Shown here one piece after another: positions 56,009 through 64,000 of a DNA stretch of 64,000 nt; within the stretch, counting starts at the first letter, position 1, and every line of letters starts with the position of its first letter. Under the pieces are notes generated by a model, which saw only the letters and a program-made list of their open reading frames with translations, searched no databases and was not told where the DNA came from. The stretch covers positions 434,001 to 498,000 of the forward strand of contig CAVOGX010000014.1 of the NCBI GenBank assembly GCA_963695505.1, given 5' to 3'. A program made the position numbers and the translations under genes. This DNA comes from JACSRF01 sp963695505 (GTDB taxonomy: Bacteria; Chloroflexota; Anaerolineae; Promineifilales; Promineifilaceae).

Positions 56009-57685
56009 TTATTTCGCCAAAATTGGGTAGAAGATTTGCGGCCGTTTCCGTTCTACCAGCTTTTCAGCCACGCTGGCCACGCGCAGGAGCAGGTGCTCTT
56101 CCCAATGCCGCCCCATGGCCTGCATGCCAATGGGCAGGCCGTTGGCAGCATAGCCCACAGGAAAGCTGATGGCCGGCAGACCAATCAGGTTGCCGGGAAT
56201 GATGTAGCGCATCAGCTCGGTGACGGTGCTCAGGTCGGAAATGCCATCGGGGATGCCGTCGGCGGGGATAGGGGATGCGGATACGGCCGTTGCCGGGGTC
56301 ATCACCACGTCCACCTGCTGGTATACTTCTTGGAATATTGCCATAGCTCGCGCTCGCACCTGCTGCGCCCGCAAATAATCTGCGCTGGTAAATACTCGCC
56401 CCAGTACCAGGCTTACCCGGGTCGCCGGGGCAAAATCTCCCTGGTGGTTTGGGTAATTGGCCATATTAGTCGCAACTTCTGCCAAAAAGTTCACAGCGTG
56501 GGCAATGCGCATGGCGTCCAGTTCCGGTATTTCAATCTCCCGGATAGCGGCACCCGCTTCTGCCAACTTGTTGAGCATCGCCTCATTGGCTGCCACAATG
56601 TCCGGTGTGGCGTGGCGGAACCAGGGCCAGTAAACGCCTAAAGTCAGCCTACGCAAATCAGGCGCATTCCAGCCATCCAGCGTTACCGCCGGCTGGTGCT
56701 GCGAATTGGGGTCAAGCGCATCCGGTCCGGCCATAACGGCATAAGCCAGAGCGACGTCAGCCACCGTAGCCCCAATTGGCCCCAAATGGCCCATGCTCCA
56801 GGTCAGCGGCGCCGCGCCATGCTCGCTGATGCGGCCAAAGGTGGCTTTCAACCCTACCAACCCGCACAGCGCCGCCGGAATGCGAATAGAGCCACCGCCG
56901 TCTGCCCCCAGCGATACCGGGCAAAATCCGGCAGCAACGGCCGTTGCCGGGCCGCTGGAGCTGCCGCCGGTGTCGTAGTCGGGGTGATATGGGTTGCGCG
57001 TGTGGCCAAAGTGAACGTTGTGCCCGGTGGGATTGATGCCAATCTCGTGCATGTTCGCTTTGCCCAGAAGCAGCGCCCCTGCCGCCCGCAGCCGCGCCAC
57101 CGTCGTGGCGTCCGATTGCGCCGTAGTTTTGCCCAGGAACTTCGTGCCCACCGTCGTCGGGTAAGGCGTCATGTCCAATTCATCTTTAATGGCCACCGGA
57201 ACGCCGTCCAGCGCGCTTAAAGGTTGTCCGCTTTGGATACGCTTCGTGGCCGCCTGCGCCTGGGCCAGTACGTCTTCATGGTTGACGGCAATGAAGGCAC
57301 GCAGCGGTTTGTCGCCCTGGTCGCTGGCGGCGATGGCCTCCAGCACCTTCTCCGCAACTTCGGTGGGAGTAGTTTGCCAGGAACGGTATGCTTGAGCGTA
57401 GTCGCCAATGCTGGTAAAGGGGAAGCTTTCGGCGGTAGGAACGGCCGTTTCTGCCAATTTCCCCTCATCGAGCGCCCCGCCCCGCTCTGCCACCGGCGCA
57501 AGCGGATAAAGCAGAGGCACTTCTGACAAATGGAGCCGCCGCAATTTGGTTATGCCGCCGTTCTCCAATAAATTGCCCAGCAGCAGCGCCCGCGTCGCCG
57601 GGTTGTCTAACGCCGCCGCAAATACACGCAGCGCCCGCCCGCTGAGGCGAGGCAGTTTAACCGATTGCAAATCATAAGCAGCCAT
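56009..57685 (-). CDS. Amidase signature family protein
   Basis: 558 residues. The Ser-cisSer-Lys triad lies in VPVAIKDELDM (Lys) and TGGSSSGPATAVAAG with GADGGGSIRIPAALCGLVGLK. An N-terminal ~110-residue extension precedes the amidase core. It hydrolyses an unidentified amide; GatA is less likely given the extension and lack of gatB/C. The ATG at 57685 has GGGAGGT 7 nt upstream. Confidence 0.92.
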   Translation of the reverse strand: MAAYDLQSVKLPRLSGRALRVFAAALDNPATRALLLGNLLENGGITKLRRLHLSEVPLLYPLAPVAERGGALDEGKLAETAVPTAESFPFTSIGDYAQAYRSWQTTPTEVAEKVLEAIAASDQGDKPLRAFIAVNHEDVLAQAQAATKRIQSGQPLSALDGVPVAIKDELDMTPYPTTVGTKFLGKTTAQSDATTVARLRAAGALLLGKANMHEIGINPTGHNVHFGHTRNPYHPDYDTGGSSSGPATAVAAGFCPVSLGADGGGSIRIPAALCGLVGLKATFGRISEHGAAPLTWSMGHLGPIGATVADVALAYAVMAGPDALDPNSQHQPAVTLDGWNAPDLRRLTLGVYWPWFRHATPDIVAANEAMLNKLAEAGAAIREIEIPELDAMRIAHAVNFLAEVATNMANYPNHQGDFAPATRVSLVLGRVFTSADYLRAQQVRARAMAIFQEVYQQVDVVMTPATAVSASPIPADGIPDGISDLSTVTELMRYIIPGNLIGLPAISFPVGYAANGLPIGMQAMGRHWEEHLLLRVASVAEKLVERKRPQIFYPILAK

Positions 57686-57746
57686 GATTCTACCTCCCAA
57701 AATAGAATTTTAGCGCAGAGGCGCAGAGATGGTTCCATGAGAACAG

Positions 57747-59447
57747 TTATGCCAGTGGTAATGGCTCATCGTTAGCCAGGGCGTGGCTTAACGTGGCGTC
57801 AACGTCCTCAACGATATAGTCTACCCCGGTTTGCGCAAAACGGAGCGCTGCAGCCAGCGCACCGGCCGTCCCCTTCGTTCTCCAGCGACCATTGCGCATG
57901 CTCCACCAGCAGCGCCAGCGCCAGCCCCCGGCCCAGCGTCAGGCCAAAGCGCCGCCCGCCAGCCTCCACGGCGGGGAGGCCTTGCTGCATAGCTTGTCCC
58001 AGCCAGCGCTCGGCGTGAGCAACGGCCGTTTTCGCCAATACACCCATGGCTTGTAAACGGCCGTCTTTGGCCGCCGCCGCGCTGCGACCGACCTGCTCCT
58101 TCAATGCCTCCAGGCTCTCGTCTTTGCCGATGGCCCGCAGCGCATCCAGCGCCAGCACGTTGGTCGTGCCCTCCCAGATGGGCAGCACCTGGCTGTCGCG
58201 CAGCAGCACCGGCAGGCCGGTATCTTCCACGTAGCCCGCGCCGCCAAACGCTTCCAGCACCTCGCTGGCCACGACCACACCCTGCTTGCCGGTGGTCAAT
58301 TTGGCCAGCGAGGTCAGCAAGCGCAGCAAATCCACCTGCTCGGCGGGCAGTTCACCGCTTTCCTCGCGGCCAATCAAGTCGACCAGGAAAAAGGTGAGAT
58401 GAAAGGCGGCTTCAAATTCCGCCTGCATTGCGGCCAAGGTGTCCAGGTGCAGCGGTTTGTGGGCCAGGGCTGCGCCAAAGGCGTGCCGCCGCCGGGCGTA
58501 ATCTCGCGCCAAGGCCAGGCCGCGACGCATGAAGGCCACGGCGCTGATGGCATTCCAGGTGCGGGTCAGGTGCAGCATGGGCACGATGTTGCGCACGCCG
58601 TTGGCCAGTTCCATGCACGGGGATGGCAGGCGTGCCGTTCAGGGTCAATTCGGCGGTGGGCACTTTGCGCGTGCCCAGCTTGTCCTTGAGCCGGTGCACG
58701 CGAATGTTTTGCAAGGCACCCGCGTCGTCCCGCAGCTCGACATAAAACAAGGCCAGCCCTTTGCCGCCGGGCGGGTTGCCTTCGGGGCGAGCCAGAGTCA
58801 GGGCCATGGGGCTGGTGGTGGCGGAGGTGAACCATTTACGGCCGTACAGCCGCCACGCCCCCTCCTCCAATCGCGCCACCGTTTCCGACAGGCCCACGTC
58901 GGAGCCGCCGGTGGATTCGGTCATCCATTGGCCGCTGGTCCAAAAGGTGGCCGGGTCGCGGCTGGTGAGGTGGGGCACGGCGCGGTCGATGAGGGGCTGG
59001 TTGCCGGAGTTGAGCAAGGTGCGCGTGGCGCCGTCGGTCATGGCCAGGGGGCAGGTGTAGACGTCGCTGGAGGGATGGAAGAGGTAGGCCAGGGCGAATT
59101 GGTGGGTGCGGTCGAAACGGCCGTACTTTCCCTCATACGCCTGCCGCCACCAGGCCAAACTCAGCCGCCAGCTTTTCCGCCCGCTGCCACAGCGGGGACA
59201 CTTCGATCTGGTCGATGCGGTTGCCCCAGGCGTCCCACTTGGTCAAAACGGGCTCGTTCAGCCGGTCGGCCAACTGCAGGCAGTATAGCTCGCCGCCGGA
59301 CAGCTCGCCCATTTCGCGCAGCGCCGGCTCGATGGCCTGCAAGACTTCCTGCGGCAGCACCCGCCGCAAATAAGAGCGCAGCACGCGATCATCGTCATAC
59401 TGGTTGCCCAATTCGGGTGGTGATTGATTAAACGGTTGAATTTCCAT
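57747..59447 (-). CDS. Acyl-CoA dehydrogenase family protein, AidB-like (three apparent frameshifts)
   Basis: About 566 residues joined. From 59447 the AidB-type N-terminus (FNQSPPELGNQYDDDRVLRS), a shift near 59140 into AYEGKYGRFDRTHQFALAYL, the FAD/substrate region (FWTSGQWMTESTGGSDVGLS), a shift near 58615 into the helical core (ARDYARRRHAFGAALAHKPL, AFGGAGYVEDTGLPVLLRDS, PIWEGTTNVLALD) and a shift near 57870 into a tail ending EPLPLA. WEGTTNVLALD is the typical C-terminal box. AidB relatives are flavoproteins with weak isovaleryl-CoA dehydrogenase activity and DNA-protective roles in enterobacteria; the role here is open. Confidence 0.85.
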
Positions 59448-59462
59448 ATACGTTCCCTGCCA

Positions 59463-59564
59463 GCCAGGCGTAAACGCGCCAGCTAGAAAACGACGCCGGA
59501 TGAATCCGGCTTCTTAGCCCGGTTAACCGGGCGTTGTTTTTTCGCCCGGCCATTCGTGGCCGGG
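59463..59564. repeat. REP-like flanking repeat, left copy
   Basis: About 102 bp with several stem-loops: GGCGTAAACGCGCC, GCCGGATGAATCCGGC, GCCCGGTTAACCGGGC and CCCGGCCATTCGTGGCCGGG. The same order of elements recurs in the same orientation at 60081-60193, with the HUH transposase between them. Confidence 0.8.
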
Positions 59565-59565
59565 A

Positions 59566-60069
59566 TCATGATTCTGATTCCAAGGACAGCATTTCTTGCC
59601 ACCAGGCATCATCATTCGGAGCATAGAATGCCTGTGCTTCTCGCACAACAGGCGGAATTTTGTTGTCCTCAACACGCTCCAAAACAGGGATGACGTTTTG
59701 GCGAGCATGGTGTTCTTTTTGCCGCTCCACGTAAGCTATCACATTCGCCAATCGCTTACCATCAAAGGAAAAAGCGCCGTATTCATCCTGCCAATAAAAG
59801 CGCGGCTTATCCAAATGTTCCTTGTTGAACCGCGTCGAAGTTACCCCTTTTATTTGCCCCACAAATGTCGCCACGGCAATTTTAGGCGGCACACTAGCGA
59901 CAATGTGCACGTGATCCTCAATGCCACCTATGGCAAAAACCGTCCCGCCCAGGCCAATGGCTTTTGTGCGCAAATAATTGTAGATGATGGGTTCGATTTC
60001 TGGTGTGATCAATGGGGCGCGTAATTTTGTCGTCCACACAAAATGATAAAAAAGGCGGTAATAAGGCAT
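59566..60069 (-). CDS. HUH-type Y1 transposase, IS200/REP-associated (RAYT-like)
   Basis: 167 residues. The HUH motif is H53-V-H55 in GGIEDHVHIVASVPP; the likely nucleophile is Y113 in LANVIAYVERQKEHH, after WQDEYGAFSF. Single-gene transposases of this kind act on single-stranded DNA through hairpins. The gene lies between two direct copies of a ~100-bp repeat rich in stem-loops. Reading frame intact, so it may be active. Confidence 0.88.
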   Translation of the reverse strand: MPYYRLFYHFVWTTKLRAPLITPEIEPIIYNYLRTKAIGLGGTVFAIGGIEDHVHIVASVPPKIAVATFVGQIKGVTSTRFNKEHLDKPRFYWQDEYGAFSFDGKRLANVIAYVERQKEHHARQNVIPVLERVEDNKIPPVVREAQAFYAPNDDAWWQEMLSLESES

Positions 60070-60080
60070 AATTTCCTTTC

Positions 60081-60193
60081 GCCAGGGCGTAAACGCCCCC
60101 GGCTAGAAAATGGCGCCGGATTAATCCTGCTATTCATGTTTATTAGCCCGGTTTACCGTGCGCTGTTTTTTTGCTCGGTCATTTATGGCCGGG
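60081..60193. repeat. REP-like flanking repeat, right copy
   Basis: About 113 bp. It begins GCCAGGGCGTAAACGCCC and carries the elements CTAGAAAA, GCGCCGGATTAATCC, TTAGCCCGGTTTACC, a T-run and GGTCATTTATGGCCGGG in the same order as the left copy, with some decayed stems (CCGTGCG for CCGGGCG) and a short insert near 60131-60140. Confidence 0.8.
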
Positions 60194-60216
60194 TGGCAGA
60201 TGGTTAAATAATGCCA

Positions 60217-61410
60217 TCAGCCAAACATACCCCTTTGCCACATTGATTCAATATCAGCTTCATTGTAGCCGATTTCGCCCAATACCTCGCGGGTGTGCGC
60301 GCCGAGGGGCACGCCAATGTGGCGGTATGCGGGTTGGGCGTTGGAGAATTTGAAGGGGCTGGCGATTTGGGGTTGGGTGGAGCCATCCGGTTTGGGGACG
60401 CTGGCCACCATGCCCCGCGCCTGCACCTGAGGGTGCTGCAACGCTTCCGGCACGGTCAGCACCGGTTCCACGCAGACGTCGAGGGGGTCGAAAACGGCCG
60501 TCCACTCCGCCAGGGTTCCCTGCGCAATGACTGCCCGCACTTCCCCCTTCACCTGCTGCTGGATAGCCCAATCAGGCTGCAAGCCGGGTCCAACCAGGTC
60601 AGGGCGGCCAATGGCGGCGCAAAAGCCTTGCCAGAATTTTGGCTCCAGGCTGCCCACGGAAAGGAAACGGCCGTCTTGCGTCTCGTAGTAGTCATACACC
60701 GCCCCGCCGTTGAGCGGCATCTGTTCCCGGTCAGGCGTTTCCCCTCCCACCAGGTACTGGCTGGCCAGGTGTGCCTGCCACGCCAAAGCCATGTCCAACA
60801 TGCTTACGTCCACCCGCTGCCCTTCGCCCGTTTGCAGGCGCTGAATCACCGCCGCCAAAATGCCCAAAATCGCCCCAAAAGAGCCGCCGCCCATGTCCGC
60901 CACCTGGACGCCAAGGGCCACCGGGCCGCAGGTGCGATGACCGGTGTAGCTCATGATGCCCGACAGCGCCATGATGGTGTTGTCGTGGCTGGCGTGAGCC
61001 TGGTATGGGCCGGTCTGCCCAAAGCCAGAAACAGAGCAAAAAATGACGTTGGGATTGACGGCGCGCAGTGCGGGGTAATCAATGCCCAGCCGGGCCATCA
61101 CGCCGGGGCGAAACTGCTCCAGCACAATGTCGTACCCGCCACCCTCAGCCGCCACCAGCCGCTTGACCACTTCAACCGCGCCGGGCTGCTTCAGGTTCAG
61201 AGCCAGCGAGCGCTTGCTGCGGTTGAGCACGGCGTGCCAGGCGGAGGTATCGCCGTCGAAGGGAGGCATGGCACGCACCAAATCGGGGCGGCCCGGCGCT
61301 TCTACGCGCAGTACGTCCGCACCCAGGTCGGCCAGCAGCATGGTGGCAAAGGGGCCGGGCAAGAGGGTAGAGAAGTCGAGGATTTTGAGGGATGAGAGGG
61401 GTTGGTTCAT
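60217..61410 (-). CDS. CaiB/BaiF family class III CoA-transferase
   Basis: 397 residues. LKILDFSTLLPGPFATMLLADLGADVLRVE at the start, NRSKRSLALNLKQP and the region SHDNTIMALSGIMSYTG with the likely catalytic Asp match the family. VQVADMGGGSFGAILGILAA follows. It moves CoA between carboxylates or epimerises 2-methylacyl-CoA (racemase branch); the short form without an N-terminal extension and the lipid-degrading neighbours favour the racemase type. Its start overlaps the CNNM gene end by 4 nt. Confidence 0.88.
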   Translation of the reverse strand: MNQPLSSLKILDFSTLLPGPFATMLLADLGADVLRVEAPGRPDLVRAMPPFDGDTSAWHAVLNRSKRSLALNLKQPGAVEVVKRLVAAEGGGYDIVLEQFRPGVMARLGIDYPALRAVNPNVIFCSVSGFGQTGPYQAHASHDNTIMALSGIMSYTGHRTCGPVALGVQVADMGGGSFGAILGILAAVIQRLQTGEGQRVDVSMLDMALAWQAHLASQYLVGGETPDREQMPLNGGAVYDYYETQDGRFLSVGSLEPKFWQGFCAAIGRPDLVGPGLQPDWAIQQQVKGEVRAVIAQGTLAEWTAVFDPLDVCVEPVLTVPEALQHPQVQARGMVASVPKPDGSTQPQIASPFKFSNAQPAYRHIGVPLGAHTREVLGEIGYNEADIESMWQRGMFG

Positions 61411-62741
61411 GAGCGTGATTCCGCGCCGTTGTCAGCCCCATCTGCTTCTGCGGCTGGTGAAGATACCAAAACCTTGTCGACCCGCAGCCCATCCATGTCC
61501 AGGATTTCAAAGCGTAAATTTGCCCAGTCGAAAAATTGACCTTCTGAGGGCATTTCTTGCAGAACGGACATCATGAATCCCCCAACGGTTTGGTAGTAAC
61601 CTTCGCTGATACGCGGCAAATCGTCCAGGTCTAGCAGCTCGAGCAGTTCCTCAATGGGCATCATGCCATCAACTAGCAGGGAGTTGTCCTGCCGTCGCGT
61701 CACGTAAGGCGTTGCGGGGGTGTCAATGTCGCCCACGATGGCTTCTAGCAAATCATTGCTGGTTACCAACCCCTCCAAGCCGCCGTATTCATCGAAAACC
61801 AGGGCCATGTGTACATGTTCCTGCTTGAGACGCTCCAAAAGTTCCAGAGCGAACATCGTCTCCGGCACGTACAGCGGGGGGTGTAAAATGGTGTCCAGGT
61901 TAAATTCGCCGTTTGAGAAGTTCTGCTTAAGCAAATCTATGACTTCGACGTAGCCAATTACGTGATCAAGGTCGGTATCGGCTACAGGGAAGCGTGAGAA
62001 TTCTTTGTCGGCAATTTTTTGACGCAAGGTATCCAACGTTTCATGACGTTCTAGCCACACAATTTCGCGGCGCGGAGTCATCAGGGAACTGACCTGGCTG
62101 TCACTGAGGCGGAAGATGCGTCTGACCATTTCTGGCTCTTCCGGTTCGAAGATGCCAACCTTTGCCCCTTGCTGCATCATGATGGCGATCTCTTCATCTG
62201 TGATGGCGGGTTCTGTTGAGGGCTTGACGCCCAATAGGCGGGTCATGAATTGGGTAGAAGCGCTCAGCAGCCGCACGAAAGGGTAAACGATTCGCGAGAG
62301 GCGATACATGAAAGGGGCAACGGCCGTTGCGACCCGCTCAGCATTCTGCAAAGCCAGATTTTTGGGGACCAATTCGCCGATAACCAGAGAGAGATAGGTG
62401 ATAATGGACACCACGATGGCCGCGGCAACCGGATTGCTGTAGCGCAGAGGCAGCCCAGCAGCTTCGAGCAGGGCTGCCAGGTCTTGGGCCAGGGTAGCCC
62501 CGCCAAACACGCCGGCCACAATGCCAATGAGGGTGATTCCGATCTGTACCGTGGAGAGAAAATCCTCAGGATCGTCAGCCAATGATAGGGCCAGTTGCGC
62601 CTTCTTGTCCCCTTTTTCCGCCCGCTGCTGTAAACGAGGCTTGCGTGCCGAAACAATGGCAATTTCGGACATGGCAAATATTCCATTGATCATGATAAGT
62701 ATTAAAATGATAAAAATCTCAAGAAAGATTGAACTATTCAT
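61407..62741 (-). CDS. CNNM/HlyC-CorC family membrane protein with CBS pair
   Basis: 444 residues. DUF21 membrane domain (~1-190, with IAMSEIAIVSARKPRLQQRA and a second helix set), two CBS domains (~210-335; VSSLMTPRREIVWLE, MALVFDEYGGLEGLVTSNDL) and a C-terminal CorC_HlyC domain (VDGMMPIEELLELLDLDDLP, TVGGFMMSVLQEMP). The family exports or senses Mg2+/Co2+; the hemolysin label is historical. Confidence 0.93.
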   Translation of the reverse strand: MNSSIFLEIFIILILIMINGIFAMSEIAIVSARKPRLQQRAEKGDKKAQLALSLADDPEDFLSTVQIGITLIGIVAGVFGGATLAQDLAALLEAAGLPLRYSNPVAAAIVVSIITYLSLVIGELVPKNLALQNAERVATAVAPFMYRLSRIVYPFVRLLSASTQFMTRLLGVKPSTEPAITDEEIAIMMQQGAKVGIFEPEEPEMVRRIFRLSDSQVSSLMTPRREIVWLERHETLDTLRQKIADKEFSRFPVADTDLDHVIGYVEVIDLLKQNFSNGEFNLDTILHPPLYVPETMFALELLERLKQEHVHMALVFDEYGGLEGLVTSNDLLEAIVGDIDTPATPYVTRRQDNSLLVDGMMPIEELLELLDLDDLPRISEGYYQTVGGFMMSVLQEMPSEGQFFDWANLRFEILDMDGLRVDKVLVSSPAAEADGADNGAESRS

Positions 62742-62782
62742 AATTTAGGTATTGAAATGAAAAACCAGGAGTCAAAGTATCT

Positions 62783-63751
62783 CTAATCGTTGGCCTCGTA
62801 CACCATGATGCCTTTTTCTTCGCGGGCGGTGATACGGCCGTCTTCCAGCAGCAAGTCCACGTACCCCAGGGCCATCCACAGCCCGGCAAACTGAATGGCC
62901 AGGGGGCGGTCGGCGTAAAGGTGGGCGGTGATGGTCGCGGCGGTGTGGCAACCACCCTGGATGCAGGCATACGCCTCTTCTTTGCGGCGCGTAATCCGCT
63001 GGCGCTGCTGCTGCACCAGGGCGCGGTGGTCATGAAAAATCTCGCCGTGACCAGGGTAAACGACGTCCACGTCCAGCGCTTCCACCACTTCCAGGGAGCG
63101 CATAAAGGTGGGCAAAGAAGGTTCACGGGTACGGCCGTTCCGGGGTAGTTCCACCACTGGCGTAGGCGTGCGCAGCAGCAGCATGTCTGACGAAATAAGC
63201 TGCCGCGTTTCCGGCTGGTAAAAGATGGTCTGATGGCTGCAATGGCCGGGGGTGAGCAGCACCTGCCAATCCAGGCCGCCCAGCCGGATGGTGGCGTCAT
63301 TGGCGTAGGCGTGCAGCGCCTCTTCCGGCACGTCCTCGTAATTATAAGCCACAATCTCGAAATACTTGAGAATGTACTGGTGCATGTGCGGCGGCAGGCC
63401 CGTTTGGGGCAGGAAGTTGTCCCGATAAAAGGAAGTGCGCTTTTGCCAGTAGTCACTGAAATGAATGAGGCGTGGGGCTACAACGGCGGCCGTTTCCAGC
63501 GGCACCCCCCCTTCCAGCCACAAACGGTTAGCCTGCCCAAAATGGTCAACGTGGCCGTGGGTCAGCACCACGCGAGACAAATCGCGGGGCGTCAGACCAT
63601 TTTCGGCCAATGCCGCCAGCAGCGCTTGCCAGCTTGCCTCGGACTTGACGCCGGTATCCACCAGCACCGGTTCCGGCGCGGTGAACAAATAAGCGTTCAC
63701 TGGCCCGGCTTCGTATTCTGTAGGTAGTTCGATGCGAATGGGTTGGGTCAT
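62783..63751 (-). CDS. Metallo-beta-lactamase fold hydrolase
   Basis: 322 residues. The metal site HxHxDH is in VVLTHGHVDHFGQANRL; later ligands are His in LLTPGHCSHQTIFY, Asp in LISSDMLLL and His in VYPGHGEIFHDH. The C-terminal ~70 residues form a winged-helix-like domain (GGCHTAATITAHLYADRP). The pattern is that of LACTB2/YtnP-like hydrolases of thioesters or lactones. Substrate unknown. Confidence 0.88.
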   Translation of the reverse strand: MTQPIRIELPTEYEAGPVNAYLFTAPEPVLVDTGVKSEASWQALLAALAENGLTPRDLSRVVLTHGHVDHFGQANRLWLEGGVPLETAAVVAPRLIHFSDYWQKRTSFYRDNFLPQTGLPPHMHQYILKYFEIVAYNYEDVPEEALHAYANDATIRLGGLDWQVLLTPGHCSHQTIFYQPETRQLISSDMLLLRTPTPVVELPRNGRTREPSLPTFMRSLEVVEALDVDVVYPGHGEIFHDHRALVQQQRQRITRRKEEAYACIQGGCHTAATITAHLYADRPLAIQFAGLWMALGYVDLLLEDGRITAREEKGIMVYEAND

Positions 63752-63814
63752 TTTTTAGTCTGGTATTGTGCCACAATACAGCGGTTTTCCACCGCTGACG
63801 TGTCCGCATTCTGA

Positions 63815-64000
63815 TTATACACCACTCTCCCCTATGAACCTGGGCCTGCCAGAGGGAGCGAGGGAGAACGAAGCGGTGGTTTGCAATAAAACTCATGTCT
63901 GGCGCGTATTGTTTCTCAATCCCGGCATAAACCATGCCAGCCTTTTCCATGACGCGGCGCGAAGCTTCATTTCCCAGGGCGCAGTCAGCCGTAACCTGCG
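63815..64000 (-). CDS. GNAT acetyltransferase, C-terminal part (partial)
   Basis: The minus strand enters from the right edge reading QVTADCALGNEASRRVMEKA, the CoA-binding end of a RimJ/RimL-type GNAT (N-x-AS-x-RVMEKAGM). The frame has no stop before the metallo-hydrolase gene and would overlap it by ~200 nt; a shift by one base gives a stop at 63815-63817. The last residues are therefore uncertain. Confidence 0.6.

Noticed and set aside
63546..63814. Coding extension of the right-edge GNAT gene into the metallo-hydrolase gene
   Set aside because: A 200-nt same-strand overlap in another frame is unlikely; a one-base shift gives a stop at 63815.

Overview
The window is a stretch of a bacterial chromosome of about 55-60% GC. 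Protein resemblance and the mix of genes (a 14-subunit NADH:quinone oxidoreductase locus, dnaG-rpoD, an apparently fused GlyQS, many acyl-CoA enzymes) suggest a Chloroflexota (Anaerolineae-like) organism. That placement is inference. At least 20 conserved genes, including complex I subunits and glycyl-tRNA synthetase, are broken by single-base indels at sites where the next frame carries on in register. I treat these as sequencing or assembly errors and annotate such genes as one CDS.

Layout. 1-6.4 kb: the 3' end of ftsK, heme A synthase, a DUF72 protein, a Fic protein with a palindromic operator, an AT-rich orphan gene with a DUF1801 gene, an aminoglycoside-phosphotransferase-like kinase and a VapBC pair. 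6.4-24.7 kb: minus-strand nuoA-N, transcribed right to left from a promoter near 24.72 kb; a molybdopterin oxidoreductase and a metallophosphoesterase lie between nuoM and nuoN. 24.8-31.8 kb: rpoD, dnaG and glyQS. 31.9-39.6 kb: transporters, a small kinase, an acetyltransferase, a YbdK-type ligase, a fasciclin protein and a thiolase. 39.7-45 kb: an accessory island with a four-gene coupled MntA-HepT-GNAT-ANT cassette, a DUF433 protein, a DDE insertion sequence and an Mrr-like gene remnant. 45-51 kb: an HMG-CoA-synthase-like/DUF35 fusion and a MoxR-DUF4129-DUF58 operon. 51-64 kb: acyl-CoA and housekeeping enzymes (MaoC hydratase, MazG, F420-type oxidoreductase, MFS, SDR, ComB, amidase, AidB-like dehydrogenase, CaiB transferase, CNNM/CBS protein, metallo-beta-lactamase fold) interrupted by a RAYT-like HUH transposase between two direct repeats.

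Two sequence-level systems stand out. First, the 8-bp palindrome ACGGCCGT occurs more than 70 times by my hand count (order 1-2 expected) on coding and non-coding DNA, and is absent from the 39.7-45.8 kb island. Second, many intergenic gaps are filled from stop codon to next start codon by degenerate 7-bp tandem repeats, usually a forward half followed by a reverse-complement half. Together they resemble the HIP1 palindrome and the STRR heptamer repeats of cyanobacteria. I could not see a tRNA, rRNA or CRISPR array in the window.
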